Source: Petunia secreta
Taxonomy: Eukaryota > Streptophyta > Magnoliopsida > Solanales > Solanaceae
Direction: 5' to 3'
Assembly: GCA_029990175.1 (NCBI GenBank)
Contig: JARKIP010000005.1
Location: 28,095,501 to 28,159,500 of the forward strand
Length of the DNA: 64,000 bases
A model generated the notes under the pieces. It searched no databases. It had not been told where the DNA came from and saw nothing but the letters and a program-made list of their open reading frames with translations. How positions within the stretch are numbered: position 1 is the first letter of the stretch; each line of letters begins with the position of its first letter. Of the stretch, positions 46,053 through 55,496 are shown piece after piece. The position numbers and the translations under genes were made by a program.

Positions 46053-46596
46053 TCAACGCTTCTCCTCGTAATCCTCCTCGGCGCTCTGGTTATCGTCTAA
46101 CCATTCAAGGGCTTCTTTTGTTGCTGTCTCAATCTGCTCCTTCTCAGCAGACTCCAGCTTGTCCTTGTCGTTAATCTGGTTCTTCATGCTGTACACGTAC
46201 GTTTCAAGACTGTTATGGGCGTCAATCCTCTCCTTCACCTTCTTGTCTTCCTCAGCACACTCTTCTGCTTCACGAACCATACGCTCAATCTCTTCTTGGC
46301 TCAAGCGGCCTTTGTCATTTGTGATGATAATCTTCTCAGATATACCGGCCCTTGTCTTCTGCTTTGACATTCAAGATACCATTGGAATCAACAAATGTCA
46401 CCTCAATTTGAGGGGTTCCCCTGTTCAAACAATATCAGAACTCACAGTCAGACCTCGATAGGATTCCACAATGTTATTTAGAATAACAATTAAGAAGAAG
46501 ACACGACGAACCTTGGGGCTGGAGGAATTCCAGTCAGATCAAACTTTCCCAGCAGCCTACAGTCCTTGGTTAGACTCCTTTCACCTTATATAAGGG
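46053..46596 (-). pseudogene. BiP: BiP (ER HSP70) gene fragment, intron retained
   Basis: Minus strand: an exon piece (SLTKDCRLLGKFDLTGIPPA) to 46512, an intron at 46511-46421 (GT...AACAG), then GTPQIEVTF-VDSNGILNVK, ITNDKGRLSQEEIERMVREA, KVKERIDAHNSLETYVY, ETATKEALEWLDDN and AEEDYEEKR before a stop at 46053. This is part of the substrate-binding and lid regions of the plant ER chaperone BiP. The ATPase domain and the HDEL end are absent. One codon is missing in EVTF(E)VD, and a frameshift lies between AEDKG and SEKI. The retained intron means it came from genomic DNA (segmental duplication or transposon capture), not from a reverse-transcribed mRNA. Confidence 0.88.
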
Positions 46597-46813
46597 AGCA
46601 GGCAAGATAGATAAATTGGGAAGCCTCAATAGTAGTATCTTATAGCCGGAGAAATGAATCACATTTGAATTCATAAGATGATAAAATGGAATCTCACTTA
46701 AGAGTAACGATGACCCTCGGATGTCGAACAGTTGCAACCTTTTTCATTACAAATTTCCGGGGAAATCATAATGACTCCTAGACCTGGACAGCTCAAGGTA
46801 AAAAACCAATCCT
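46597..46813. other. short intergenic gap
   Basis: Nothing recognised between the BiP scrap and the first copia-type LTR. Confidence 0.5.
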
Positions 46814-47073
46814 CCAGTTGGTTTTTGTTAAAAAATATGGAGCAACAAAAATAAGATTGAAAATAGGATTGAAATAGGCTCTACTTTTCTTATTCAACTT
46901 GGAGCTATTTATAGCCAATGTTCAACCAAAAAATCAGCATCTAAACATTCAAAATAGCTTCACCACCTAACAAATCTAACAAATATTTAAAATTTAAACT
47001 AATTAACTAATTATTCTAGATTTTCTAAACTAATTATTCTATATTTTGTGCAGCAATTGAACAAACTTCAACA
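46814..47073 (-). repeat. copia-derivative LTR (outer 3' copy, 260 bp)
   Basis: Ends match the LTR at 48063-48296 with small indels. The left terminus reads AGTTGG where the other copy has TGTTGG. Confidence 0.8.
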
Positions 47074-47099
47074 CTCCTCCTTTATTCAGTTGATGCAGT

Positions 47100-47989
47100 C
47101 TAAAACAGATGCTCCTCATCAATTTTTGCTTCCGTTATTTGTGCTTGCAGATTTTTTTTTTGATTGTCTTTAAACTTGCACACTTTTGTGACATGACCTG
47201 TTTGTTTGCAATTTCCACATATTGCATCAGGTCTCCACCAACAAAACTTTTCTAGGTGCGTTTCTTTTTGCAATATTTGCAAAGAGAATAATTGACTTTT
47301 CTCTTTTATTTTGTGCATAAAGAGCACCTTCAATAACTGTGTCATGTCTAAAACTTCTTCTTTGCTCTTGTACTTGAAGAGCACTTATCAATTTTGCAAC
47401 AGACATGGTAGATAGATCTTTTGACTCTTCTAGAGAGGAAATGTTAGACTCAAATCTCTCTGGAATTGTCACAAGAATTTTTTCAACAATTCTGTTATCT
47501 GAGAAATCATCACCAAACATTCTGATTTTATTAACAATCACGGAGATTCTGTTAGAATACTTAGTGATAGTCTCATCTTCTTGCATCCTAAGAGATTCAA
47601 AATCTCTTTTCAAATTCAAAATCTGCATTTGTCTAACTCGATCACTTCCTTGATATTCTATTTTTAGTTTTTTCCATGCTTCTTTTGCAGTCTCACATGC
47701 AATGATTTTTTAAAAAAATTGAATCTGCAACTGAATTTTGAATAATAGTTCTGGCTTTGCGTTTTTTGGTTTTCTCTTCTGAATGGGCTTTAATTTGAGC
47801 AAGAGTCGAATTTTTAGGGAGTGGTGGTAATGGTGTATCTACCATTCCAACTTCCCATAAATCATAGGCTTCAAGGTAAGATTTCATTTTCACTGACCGA
47901 ATTTGATAGTTTTCACCAATGAAGATTTGTGGGACATTCAAAGAGAGACTGCTGCTTGCCATTTTGAAAATAAGATTAAAAATAGACAT
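47100..47989 (-). pseudogene. copia gag, unit A (frameshifted)
   Basis: Minus strand from ATG 47989: PQIFIGENYQIRSVKMKSYL, EAYDLWEVG, KAHSEEKTKKRKA (DUF4219/UBN2-type gag). A frameshift in an A-rich run follows ADSIFLK. The frame then continues with LNLKRDFESLRMQEDETITK and VNKIRMFGDDFSD, to a zinc knuckle CGNCKQTGHVTKVC, ending KIDEEHLF. It packages RNA in copia elements. At least two frame breaks, so inactive. Confidence 0.88.
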
Positions 47990-48046
47990 GGGTTAAAACT
48001 GGTTAAAACTATTTGTTTGACTCACAGATCCCATAAGATCAGTTGA

Positions 48047-48060
48047 GGCTCTTGATACCA
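48047..48060 (-). other. primer binding site, initiator-Met tRNA type
   Basis: Minus strand TGGTATCAAGAGCC, two bases after the LTR end CCAACA. Marks the 5' LTR side of unit A. Confidence 0.8.
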
Positions 48061-48062
48061 AT

Positions 48063-48296
48063 TGTTGGTTTTTGTTAAAAAATATGGGATACACAAATAA
48101 GATTGAAAATAGTCTCTATTTTCTTATTCAACTTGGGGCTATTTATAGCCAATGTTCAACCAAAAAATCAGCACCTAAACATTCAAAATAGCTCCACCAC
48201 CTAAAAACTCTAACAAATATTTAAAATTTAATCTAATTATTCTAGATTTTCAAACTAATTATTCTATATTTTGTGCAGCAATTGAACAATTCAACA
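48063..48296 (-). repeat. copia-derivative LTR (middle copy, 234 bp)
   Basis: TGTTGAA...CCAACA on the minus strand. Serves as 3' LTR of unit B and 5' LTR of unit A. Confidence 0.85.
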
Positions 48297-48324
48297 CTCC
48301 TCCTTTGTTCAGTTGATGCAGTCT

Positions 48325-49210
48325 AAAACAGATGCTCCTCATCAATTTTTTCTTCCGTTATTTGTGCTTGCAGATTTTTTGATTGTTTTTAAACTTGCAC
48401 ACTTTTGTGACATGACCTGTTTGTTTGCAATTTCCACATATTGCATCAGCTCTCCACCAACAAAACTTTTCTAGGTGTATTTTCTTTTTGCAATATTTGC
48501 AAAAGAGGATAATTGACTTTTTCTCTTTTATTTTGTGCATAAAGAGCAACTTCAATAACTGTGTCATGTCTTAAAACTTCTTCTTTGCTCTTGTGCTTGA
48601 ATAGCACTTATCAATTCTGCAACATAGATGGTAGATAGATCTTTTGACTCTTCTAGAGAGGAATTTTAGACTGAAATCTCTCTGGAATTGTCACAAGAAT
48701 TTTTTCAACAATTCTGTTATCTGAGAAATTATCACCAAGCATTCTGATTTTATTAACAATCACGGAGATTCTGTCAGAATACTTAGTGATGGTCTCATCT
48801 TCTTGCATCCTAAGAGATTCAAAATCTCTTTTCAAATTCAAAGTCTGCATTTGTCTGACTCGATCACTTCCCTGATATTCTTTTTTTAGTTTTTTCCATG
48901 CTTCTTTTGCAGTCTCACATGCAATGATTTTAAAAAAAATTGAATCTGCAACTGAATTTTGAATAATAGTTTTGGCTTTGCATTTTTTGGTTTTCTCTTC
49001 TGAATGGGCTTTAATTTGAGCAAGAGTCGGATTTTCAGGGAGTGGTGGTAATGGTGTATCTACCATTCCAACTTCGCATAAATCATAGGCTTCAAGGTAA
49101 GATTTCATTTTCACTGACCAAGTTTGATAGTTTTCACCAATGAAGATTTGTGGGACATTCAAAGAGAGACTGTTGCTTGCCATTTTGAAAATAAGATTAA
49201 AAATAGACAT
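48325..49210 (-). pseudogene. copia gag, unit B (frameshifted)
   Basis: Starts at ATG 49210 with the same sequence as unit A and is longer before its first break (185 codons, through KILVTIPERFQ). The zinc knuckle CGNCKQTGHVTKVC is in a second frame, ending KIDEEHLF. Unit B keeps IACETAKEAWKKLK, where unit A is shifted. Confidence 0.88.
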
Positions 49211-49269
49211 GGGTTAAAACTATTTGTTTAACTCACAGATCCCATAAGATCAGTTGAGGCTCTTGAAAC

Positions 49270-49589
49270 CTCTTTTAAGCGTTACCGACAACTGAATCGG
49301 ATAGCTTCCTAGAAAACCTACGAAGCGAGGTCCGAATCAACTCAAATTTTACAGACATGTCCCAATAACCTATGGAGCTTTAAAGATCGTCGTCACATAT
49401 AAAAGGTCGTACTTTCACATATAAAGTATACTTATGAGGAATTAATTATCTATGAGATAAAAAAAGAAATAAAGAAAAAAAAACGAGAATTTTACTCAAC
49501 GAAGATTTTTTTTGACTTTTAGAACATTTATTATTTCAATTAAACACTACTTTTTCTTATCATTACTTCTACATGGTTCCTTTAAGAGA
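49270..49589. other. probable gypsy-LTR remnant, otherwise empty
   Basis: The first 120 bp (ACGAAGCGAGGTCCGAATC, then CTCAAATTTTACAGACA) resemble a segment of the LTR near 57890-57940. No gene. Confidence 0.35.
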
Positions 49590-50318
49590 TTTTTACACTC
49601 TATACCCATGAAATTTAAAGTATTTACAAGTCATACCCATTAAAAATTATACTACCCATAAAACTAAAAGTATACCCAAGCTACCCATTTATTATTGTAT
49701 ACCTTTGTTATGCCTTATAAGTGTATACCTTTAAGATATACTGCATAAATTATGGTATAAAAGTCTGGAGGACCATTTATTACTATATACCTTTGTTATA
49801 CCTTATATGTGTATACCTTTATGGTATACTGCATAAACTATGGCATACAAGTTCTGATGGGTAGAGTGGATAAATAATTTAGAGGGTAGGTTGGGTAATA
49901 TTTGAAAGTAGTGGGTAGTGACTGTAATTACTTTAGATTTTGTGGGTATTTTTGTAAGTGCCCATGAGATTTTTACACTCTATACCCATTAAAAAGTATA
50001 CTACCCATAAAACTAAAAGTATTTACTCAACCTACCCATTTATTATTATATATTTTTGTTGTGCCTTATAGGTGTATACCTTTAAGCTATACTGCATAAA
50101 TTATGGTATAAAAGTCTAGAGGGCTATTTATTACTGTATACTTTTGGTTATACCTTATATATGTATATATTTATGCTATACTGTATAAACTATGGTATAC
50201 AAGTCTGGATGGGTAGAGTGGATAAATATTTTAGTGGGTAGGTTGGGTAATATTTAAAAGTAATGGATAGTGGCTGTAATTATTTTAAATTTTGTGGGTA
50301 TTTTTGTAAGTGTCCCGT
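49590..50318. repeat. two tandem MITE-like copies (~376 and ~347 bp) with internal subrepeats
   Basis: Copies at 49590-49965 and 49972-50318 share the start TTTTTACACTCTATACCCAT and the end TTGTGGGTATTTTTGTAAGTG. The start and the complement of the end are similar over about 65 bp (imperfect TIR). Each holds two ~88-bp subunits of the GTATACCTTTGTTATGCC...TACTGCATAAA type. Non-coding. Superfamily not assigned. Confidence 0.65.
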
Positions 50319-51766
50319 TCCTTTTATGCTCATTTTGTATTTCTCTGAAAAATGACATATTTTTGTTTAGCATTCTAGAAAGTGGTTAGAGAGTTTAACA
50401 AAATAAATAAGAACTTTTTGAAACTTATGTGGTATAAAAATATTTCATTAATAATAAAATAAAATTCAAAGTTTAATTCAAACTTTTTCTACTATTAAAA
50501 GTTGTATATCATTATAAATAGTTAAAAATTTATCATCAAATTACTAGAACAAATGAAGTACATAAAGAAAAGCTGTACATGGTATAGACATTTAGAAGTG
50601 TCTTTAGCATAAAATAGATATATTGTTCCTAATTTATGGTATATAGACCTTTAGCCTTATGTATTTTACTTTTTTTAGCCATTACAATAAACTGATCACT
50701 TACCCAAATAAATACCTATTTTTGTGGGATTGTTGAGATTGACAGCTTTCATTTGTGCATATCTATTAATTATTATCTGATATTAACTAATTATTCAACA
50801 CAATCACTTATCTCCTAATTTTAAGTTAATATGTCAATTATAGCGGTAAACCAAAAGTTAAAAAATTTCAAAACACTAAATAATCACAAATACATCGGCC
50901 TTTCCATCTACTTCAATTTCTCAAACTTTCCATTGGGATTTCAAGCCCAAAAACGCAAAAGTTAAACGGAACACTTAATGTATATCAGATGCTCTTTTTA
51001 ACAGTACTTATATATTGTATATTGTAGGTTTTAATTTTCTAAGCATGGAGATGTCAATATATATGAGATATATATTATGCATATATTTATTATATCAGAT
51101 ATGTATACTTGATGTTTCTTTGGTATATATGTAATATATTTTTACTGGTATCAATTTTATGAGGTATAAAGTATGCATACTAATGTACGAATAAAACATG
51201 AATATTGAATGAATAAAAAATGGTTATTGTTTGAATAACTATGAATACTATAGAATAAAAAATTAAATACCTTATGAATATAAATTAAATATCACGTGAA
51301 TAATAAAATTAATAAAAAATTCATGTGGAAAAGAATAGTTGAATAATGTATGAATATTATAAAATGAAATACATATCTGTATTCAACTAAATTTCAAGAA
51401 AGAAGAGATTTGATTCGGCCCAAATTCTCCAAAATCTGATGTTAATTTCTTAAATGCATGTGTTTTTCTATTTTTTAGAGAGGAAATCACTTTGCTAATT
51501 TTAAGGAACGATATTAGTAGTTTGCTATCTCTAGGAACGGATCAATTTTCTATTTTTAGGGAACGAAATCAGTTTTACTTCCAATATTTAAGGATTTTTT
51601 TTGTGTAAACTTATTTATATAAGGTAGTTTTTGGCTGGCCATTGTGCAAGATATCTATTTGAATGTAGGACAATGATATATATTTAGTTAGATATGAAAT
51701 TTTCCCTAAAGAAAAAGCACACAATCACCTAGGGTATTATTACTGGGCCGTGCTCCACAGGCTAGT
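50319..51766. other. AT-rich intergenic, nothing recognised
   Basis: No ORF, repeat array or element boundary that I can support. Confidence 0.5.
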
Positions 51767-52142
51767 AAAATTTTTACCCACATGCCACTTTTGTCACTGG
51801 TATTTAGTTTGAAGCCACTTTTTTTAATGGTCTTACATGAGAGGCCACTTTTTGGAACTTCAATCTTTGTGGGCTGAAGTTCAAATCTTGTGGGTTGAAC
51901 TTTATGCCTAAATTATGAAGTTTCAACTTCAATCTATAAGGGTTGAACTTTTAGGTATAGATGCGTAAACTTCAACCCTTGTGGGCTGAAGTTGAACTTC
52001 AATCCTTGTGGGTTGAACTTGTGTGACGTTCAACCCAAAAAAATTGAAATTTCAAAAAGTGGCATCTCATATAAAGCCAATAAAAAAGTGGCCTCAAATC
52101 AAAGACCACTGCTAAAAATGGCCTTTGGTGTACTTCACCTCC
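51767..52142. mobile_element. MULE-type MITE (376 bp) with subterminal hairpin words
   Basis: Flanked by CAGGCTAGT (51758-51766) and CAGGCTAGC (52143-52151), an 8/9 match of Mutator length. The ends are imperfect inverted repeats of about 110 bp (TTGAAGCCACTTTTTT... against TTTGAGGCCACTTTTTT...). The middle has repeated TTCAATCCTTGTGGGTTGAA and GGGCTGAAGTT words in both orientations. No ORF. Confidence 0.65.
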
Positions 52143-52344
52143 CAGGCTAGCTACTATTGGGTTATCTTTAAAGAAGCTAGTCTTTAATGCACCAACCTAG
52201 TCTTTGACGGACGGTACTTCAAAAGTCTTCTTGATATGTGTCTATTAACTTTATCTTCTTGAACTCTTAGAGGTGTCTGGTTTTGGGGATAAAAAAAGTG
52301 GAATATCTCGTAATTTCGGAATTATAATTATGTGGGAATTACTA

Positions 52345-52601
52345 CTTCTGTTTCAAAATGGTTGTCATAGTTCGGATTTCGAGAGTCAAATAAGTTCATT
52401 TTGACCGTGAATTTAAACATATAATCTTTAAATTTTTTGTAACGATGTTTATATATTTAAAAACTACATAAAAAGTACTATAAGTTACAATAATTAATAA
52501 TTTCAAAATATTTAAATGACATATGAAAATATTACGGTCAAAGTTAAACTCATTTGACTCTCGAAATCCGAACTATGACAACCATTTTGGAATGGAGGGA
52601 G
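52345..52601. mobile_element. Stowaway-like MITE (257 bp)
   Basis: Long inverted ends CAAAATGGTTGTCATAGTTC / GAACTATGACAACCATTTTG plus GGAGGGAG at the right terminus, bordered by TA on both sides (52343-52344, 52602-52603). The left outer bases (CTTCTGTTTC) have drifted from CTCCCTCCGTTTC. Confidence 0.88.
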
Positions 52602-52870
52602 TATAATTTTAGGATTACTAATCTCACCTCCTATATGGAAAGCTTATTCCGGATTAGCTAATCCTACTAATCAAATATAGAATAAATGTATTCTCAAATT
52701 TAATACCGGATTGTTAATCCAATCCCACCAACCAAAACCCTTTATTCTTTCCTCTTATAGTCATCAGAAAAAGTTCTCAATTTCTTTCAGTTGTCATCAC
52801 TCTCTCAATGAAGTTTTTCGGCTGATCAAGCTCAGGTTTGTTCTTCTTTCAATCATTTTTCGTTTTTTTC

Positions 52871-52973
52871 CATCATCATCATCATCGTCGTCGTCGTCGT
52901 CGTCGTCGTCGTCATCCTTGTCGTCATCATCATCATCATCATCATCATCGTCGTCGTCGTCGTCGTCGTCGTC
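52871..52973. repeat. compound (TCA)n/(TCG)n microsatellite
   Basis: Alternating blocks of TCA and TCG triplets broken by CCTTG. Creates long but meaningless poly-Ser/His/Arg frames. Confidence 0.93.
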
Positions 52974-54330
52974 CTTGTCTCATCTATAGTTGTTTGAGCA
53001 TCTCTCTATACTTTGGTTCTAAATCCAAAACACCTGTCAAAATAACCCTGATTTCATTATATATAGTGTATTCTTGAGATCCCAGATGTTTGGTCATGGA
53101 AGTAAACGCGAAAGGAAACAGTGAGAAGTTCTAGAAACACGTATCAAGCATTAGGAAAAGGGATTTTGGTGAGACTCGCAAAAGACTGAACTAAGAAATA
53201 GAATGAGAAAAATCAGAAGCAAAGTTGCAAAGTAGAGATTGGAAGAAAGTGATACAAATAGGAAGGTAATGGGAAGTATAATGAAAGCTAATATCATGGC
53301 TACTATGAGTAGTATGGTTATAGTTACAAAACTCTTGGAATTATCAGAGGAATAAAGAAAAGAAAATTTTCCCTGATGAAAATGTTTGTTCTTTTCTCAA
53401 GAAATTGATTTCCCAGATTAACCAAAAACAAAGTGAGCCCAAGAACAGATACCACTTCTGTTCCTTTTCTTCCTCCTAACTTTCTGTCTAACAAATTACA
53501 AATACATTTAACAGCATAGGCAACTCATACAAGTAAAAAACGATAGAATAAAATACTCCGACTTGCTGAGCTAAAATGAGTTCCTTTTACCATGGTAAAG
53601 AGTTAAAGAATGTGATAGTGAATGACGTTACAGTTGGAAGAATATTGTAGTTTGTGTTTTAATTTCTCTTAAATAACTACTAGCTGTTATATGATCGATC
53701 AACCGCCAATTTCTTTCATTGGTGAAGTTTGTCATCTTTACTCAGCTTTTGGAGTTATTGTGTATCATCCATAAATTTGTTTCATCATCTTTATGGCAGT
53801 TGTAGTTCATTGTCTCTCCACGGTTTTCGTTTTCTCGCGTGTTTTGAAGCATTGAGTGAGGTATGTATCTTTCATATCTGTTTTCTTTCCCCTACTTTCC
53901 TATGATGGGCCGAAATCTCAAAATCTATTCTTATAAAAAATCTCTGTTCTTTTATATTCTGTCTGTTATTGATCCTTTAGGTAGAAACATTATATGATTA
54001 ATTAGAAGTATTCTCTCCCTCTCCCACATGAGTAGTTGTCATTTATGGTGTATGCCGCTAGAACATAGCTTACAGATTATTTTAGGTTAATGCTAAACAT
54101 GTACTCTAGTTAATTTTCCCAAGGGTGTCTTTTTAGGTTAATGCTAAACATGTACTCTAGTTAAGACATTAACTCAAAATTTACTTCTTCATTTTCCCAA
54201 GGGTTACTCTTTAGAAAAATATTCTGGGATGTAGAAATACACTCTCTTTGAAGATAATGTATGTAACGAGAATTTCCTCAATATGCAGGTTGCTAAATTC
54301 AACATGTAAGCAAAAATACAAATTTAGTAG
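52974..54330. other. intergenic, no gene recognised
   Basis: Contains a ~53-bp direct duplication near 54084-54160 (TTTTAGGTTAATGCTAAAC... twice). Nothing else is supported. Confidence 0.5.
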
Positions 54331-54450
54331 CTATCTATTCTTCACAATGGAAATATGAGAACTTTTTTCTTTGAAGCATCTATTATTCCTTTCCAACCAA
54401 ATTTTCATATGATGCAGAGAGGGATTGTTTTCCAGGGCCGATTCACCTCC
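54331..54450 (-). pseudogene. LINE reverse-transcriptase ORF, C-terminal scrap
   Basis: Minus strand gives KIWLERNNRCFKEKSSHISI, the WxIWxERNxRxF signature found just after the zf-RVT domain of plant LINE ORF2. Flanking frames are closed. A short isolated piece, as expected for decayed 3' ends of LINEs. Confidence 0.65.
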
Positions 54451-55496
54451 CACTATCCAACCTATCTTTGTACCGGTTGTTGCAGTTCTTAATAGAGAAC
54501 TTTTTGCATTTACTGCACCCAGACCTGCAGACACTACCTCATTCTATTTATCAAACGGCTGTCTCTGCTTCACTTCGGGCTTTTAATGCCACTCACTTCG
54601 GGCTTTTAATGCCACTCCGTTTAGTGCCTTCGAATGACATTGAGTGTAAAGTAATCCCAACCACCAGAAATAAACGTTCAGCACATTCGATGCAAATAAA
54701 TCATGTTCAACGTTCTTTGAGGGTCAAAAACCCGTTCGAAATAGTTGAAAAAGTTGGCCTATTTGACTTGGAAAAAAGTCGACTAGTGTCATGATGCATG
54801 ATTCCAAGCATTTCCACTAAGAGTTGGGTTGGCTAGACAAGGATTTTATTATCCTCCCAAGCAGACAACTAGAGAGCGAGAGCATTTAGAATTATTGGAT
54901 GTACCACGAACCAAGTAGATTCTAAAATATTCCCCTAAAGGATGTTTGTAAGGAAGAGGTGGTCGTGAGATATACGTAACTACCTTAGTTTTAAGGTACG
55001 ATTTTTTGAGTTTGCCAGGAATGGCAGAAATATGAGTGGAATGACATTATTAAAATGCACAGGTTGAAATAAAAATAGTTCTCAATAGAGAGAAAAAAAG
55101 GAAAAAAAAAAAAAAAATTTAGTCCCAAAAATTTGAATAGACCAAGCGAGAATACCAATAATTCAAAATAACACCAATAATGTGAAAAAGGATCATAAAA
55201 TAAGAGATTTAAAAACCCGAGGAGATTTGGAAGCATGGAATGTGATGCATGATATCTTAAATGGTGTTTCTACTAAGAATTTTGGGCATACCTAGACTGG
55301 CTCTCTAAAGCGAACAACTCGGAAGTTGAAAGCTTGCAAACTGCCAACAGCTTCACTAGTGGACTTGATGCATCCCAAATTAAGTCTAGACGCAATCCAT
55401 CCAGAGCCAAGAAAAGAGGAAACAAAGGGTGCAAAAGCAAGAGCTTGGAAGATGGAGACTTCGGTGATGAGTTGAAGATATGCAGTTGAGCGTATG
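54451..55496. other. intergenic, no gene recognised
   Basis: Holds a 23-bp tandem duplication (ACTTCGGGCTTTTAATGCC twice, ~54568-54615) inside a 108-codon ORF of no recognisable family, and an A-rich tract at 55095-55120. Confidence 0.45.

Larger units (their letters stand above)
46814..49269 (-). mobile_element. gag-only copia derivative in LTR-gag-LTR-gag arrangement
   Basis: Two homologous units on the minus strand share the same order. LTRs lie at 46814-47073 and 48063-48296 (TGTTGAA... to ...CCAACA), with an iMet-type primer site at 48047-48060, gag ORF remnants, and a purine tract AAAGGAGGAG directly before the LTR. In both units the gag frame ends ...KIDEEHLF just before the purine tract and there is no protease, integrase or RT, so loss of pol preceded the tandem arrangement. 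The outermost 5' LTR is missing: unit B stops inside its primer site at about 49267. Tandem form is expected from LTR-LTR unequal exchange. Confidence 0.85.

Noticed and set aside
46053..46370. Functional small HSP70-like gene
   Set aside because: Fragment of the BiP lid and substrate-binding region with a frameshift, no ATPase domain and no ER-retention end.
52280..52740. An outer hAT/Harbinger-like MITE enclosing the Stowaway (GGTGTCTGGTTTTGG against AATCCCACCAACCAAAACC)
   Set aside because: Terminal similarity is too weak and no target duplication was found.
52711..53077. Poly-Ser and poly-His/Arg ORFs
   Set aside because: Produced by the TCA/TCG microsatellite.
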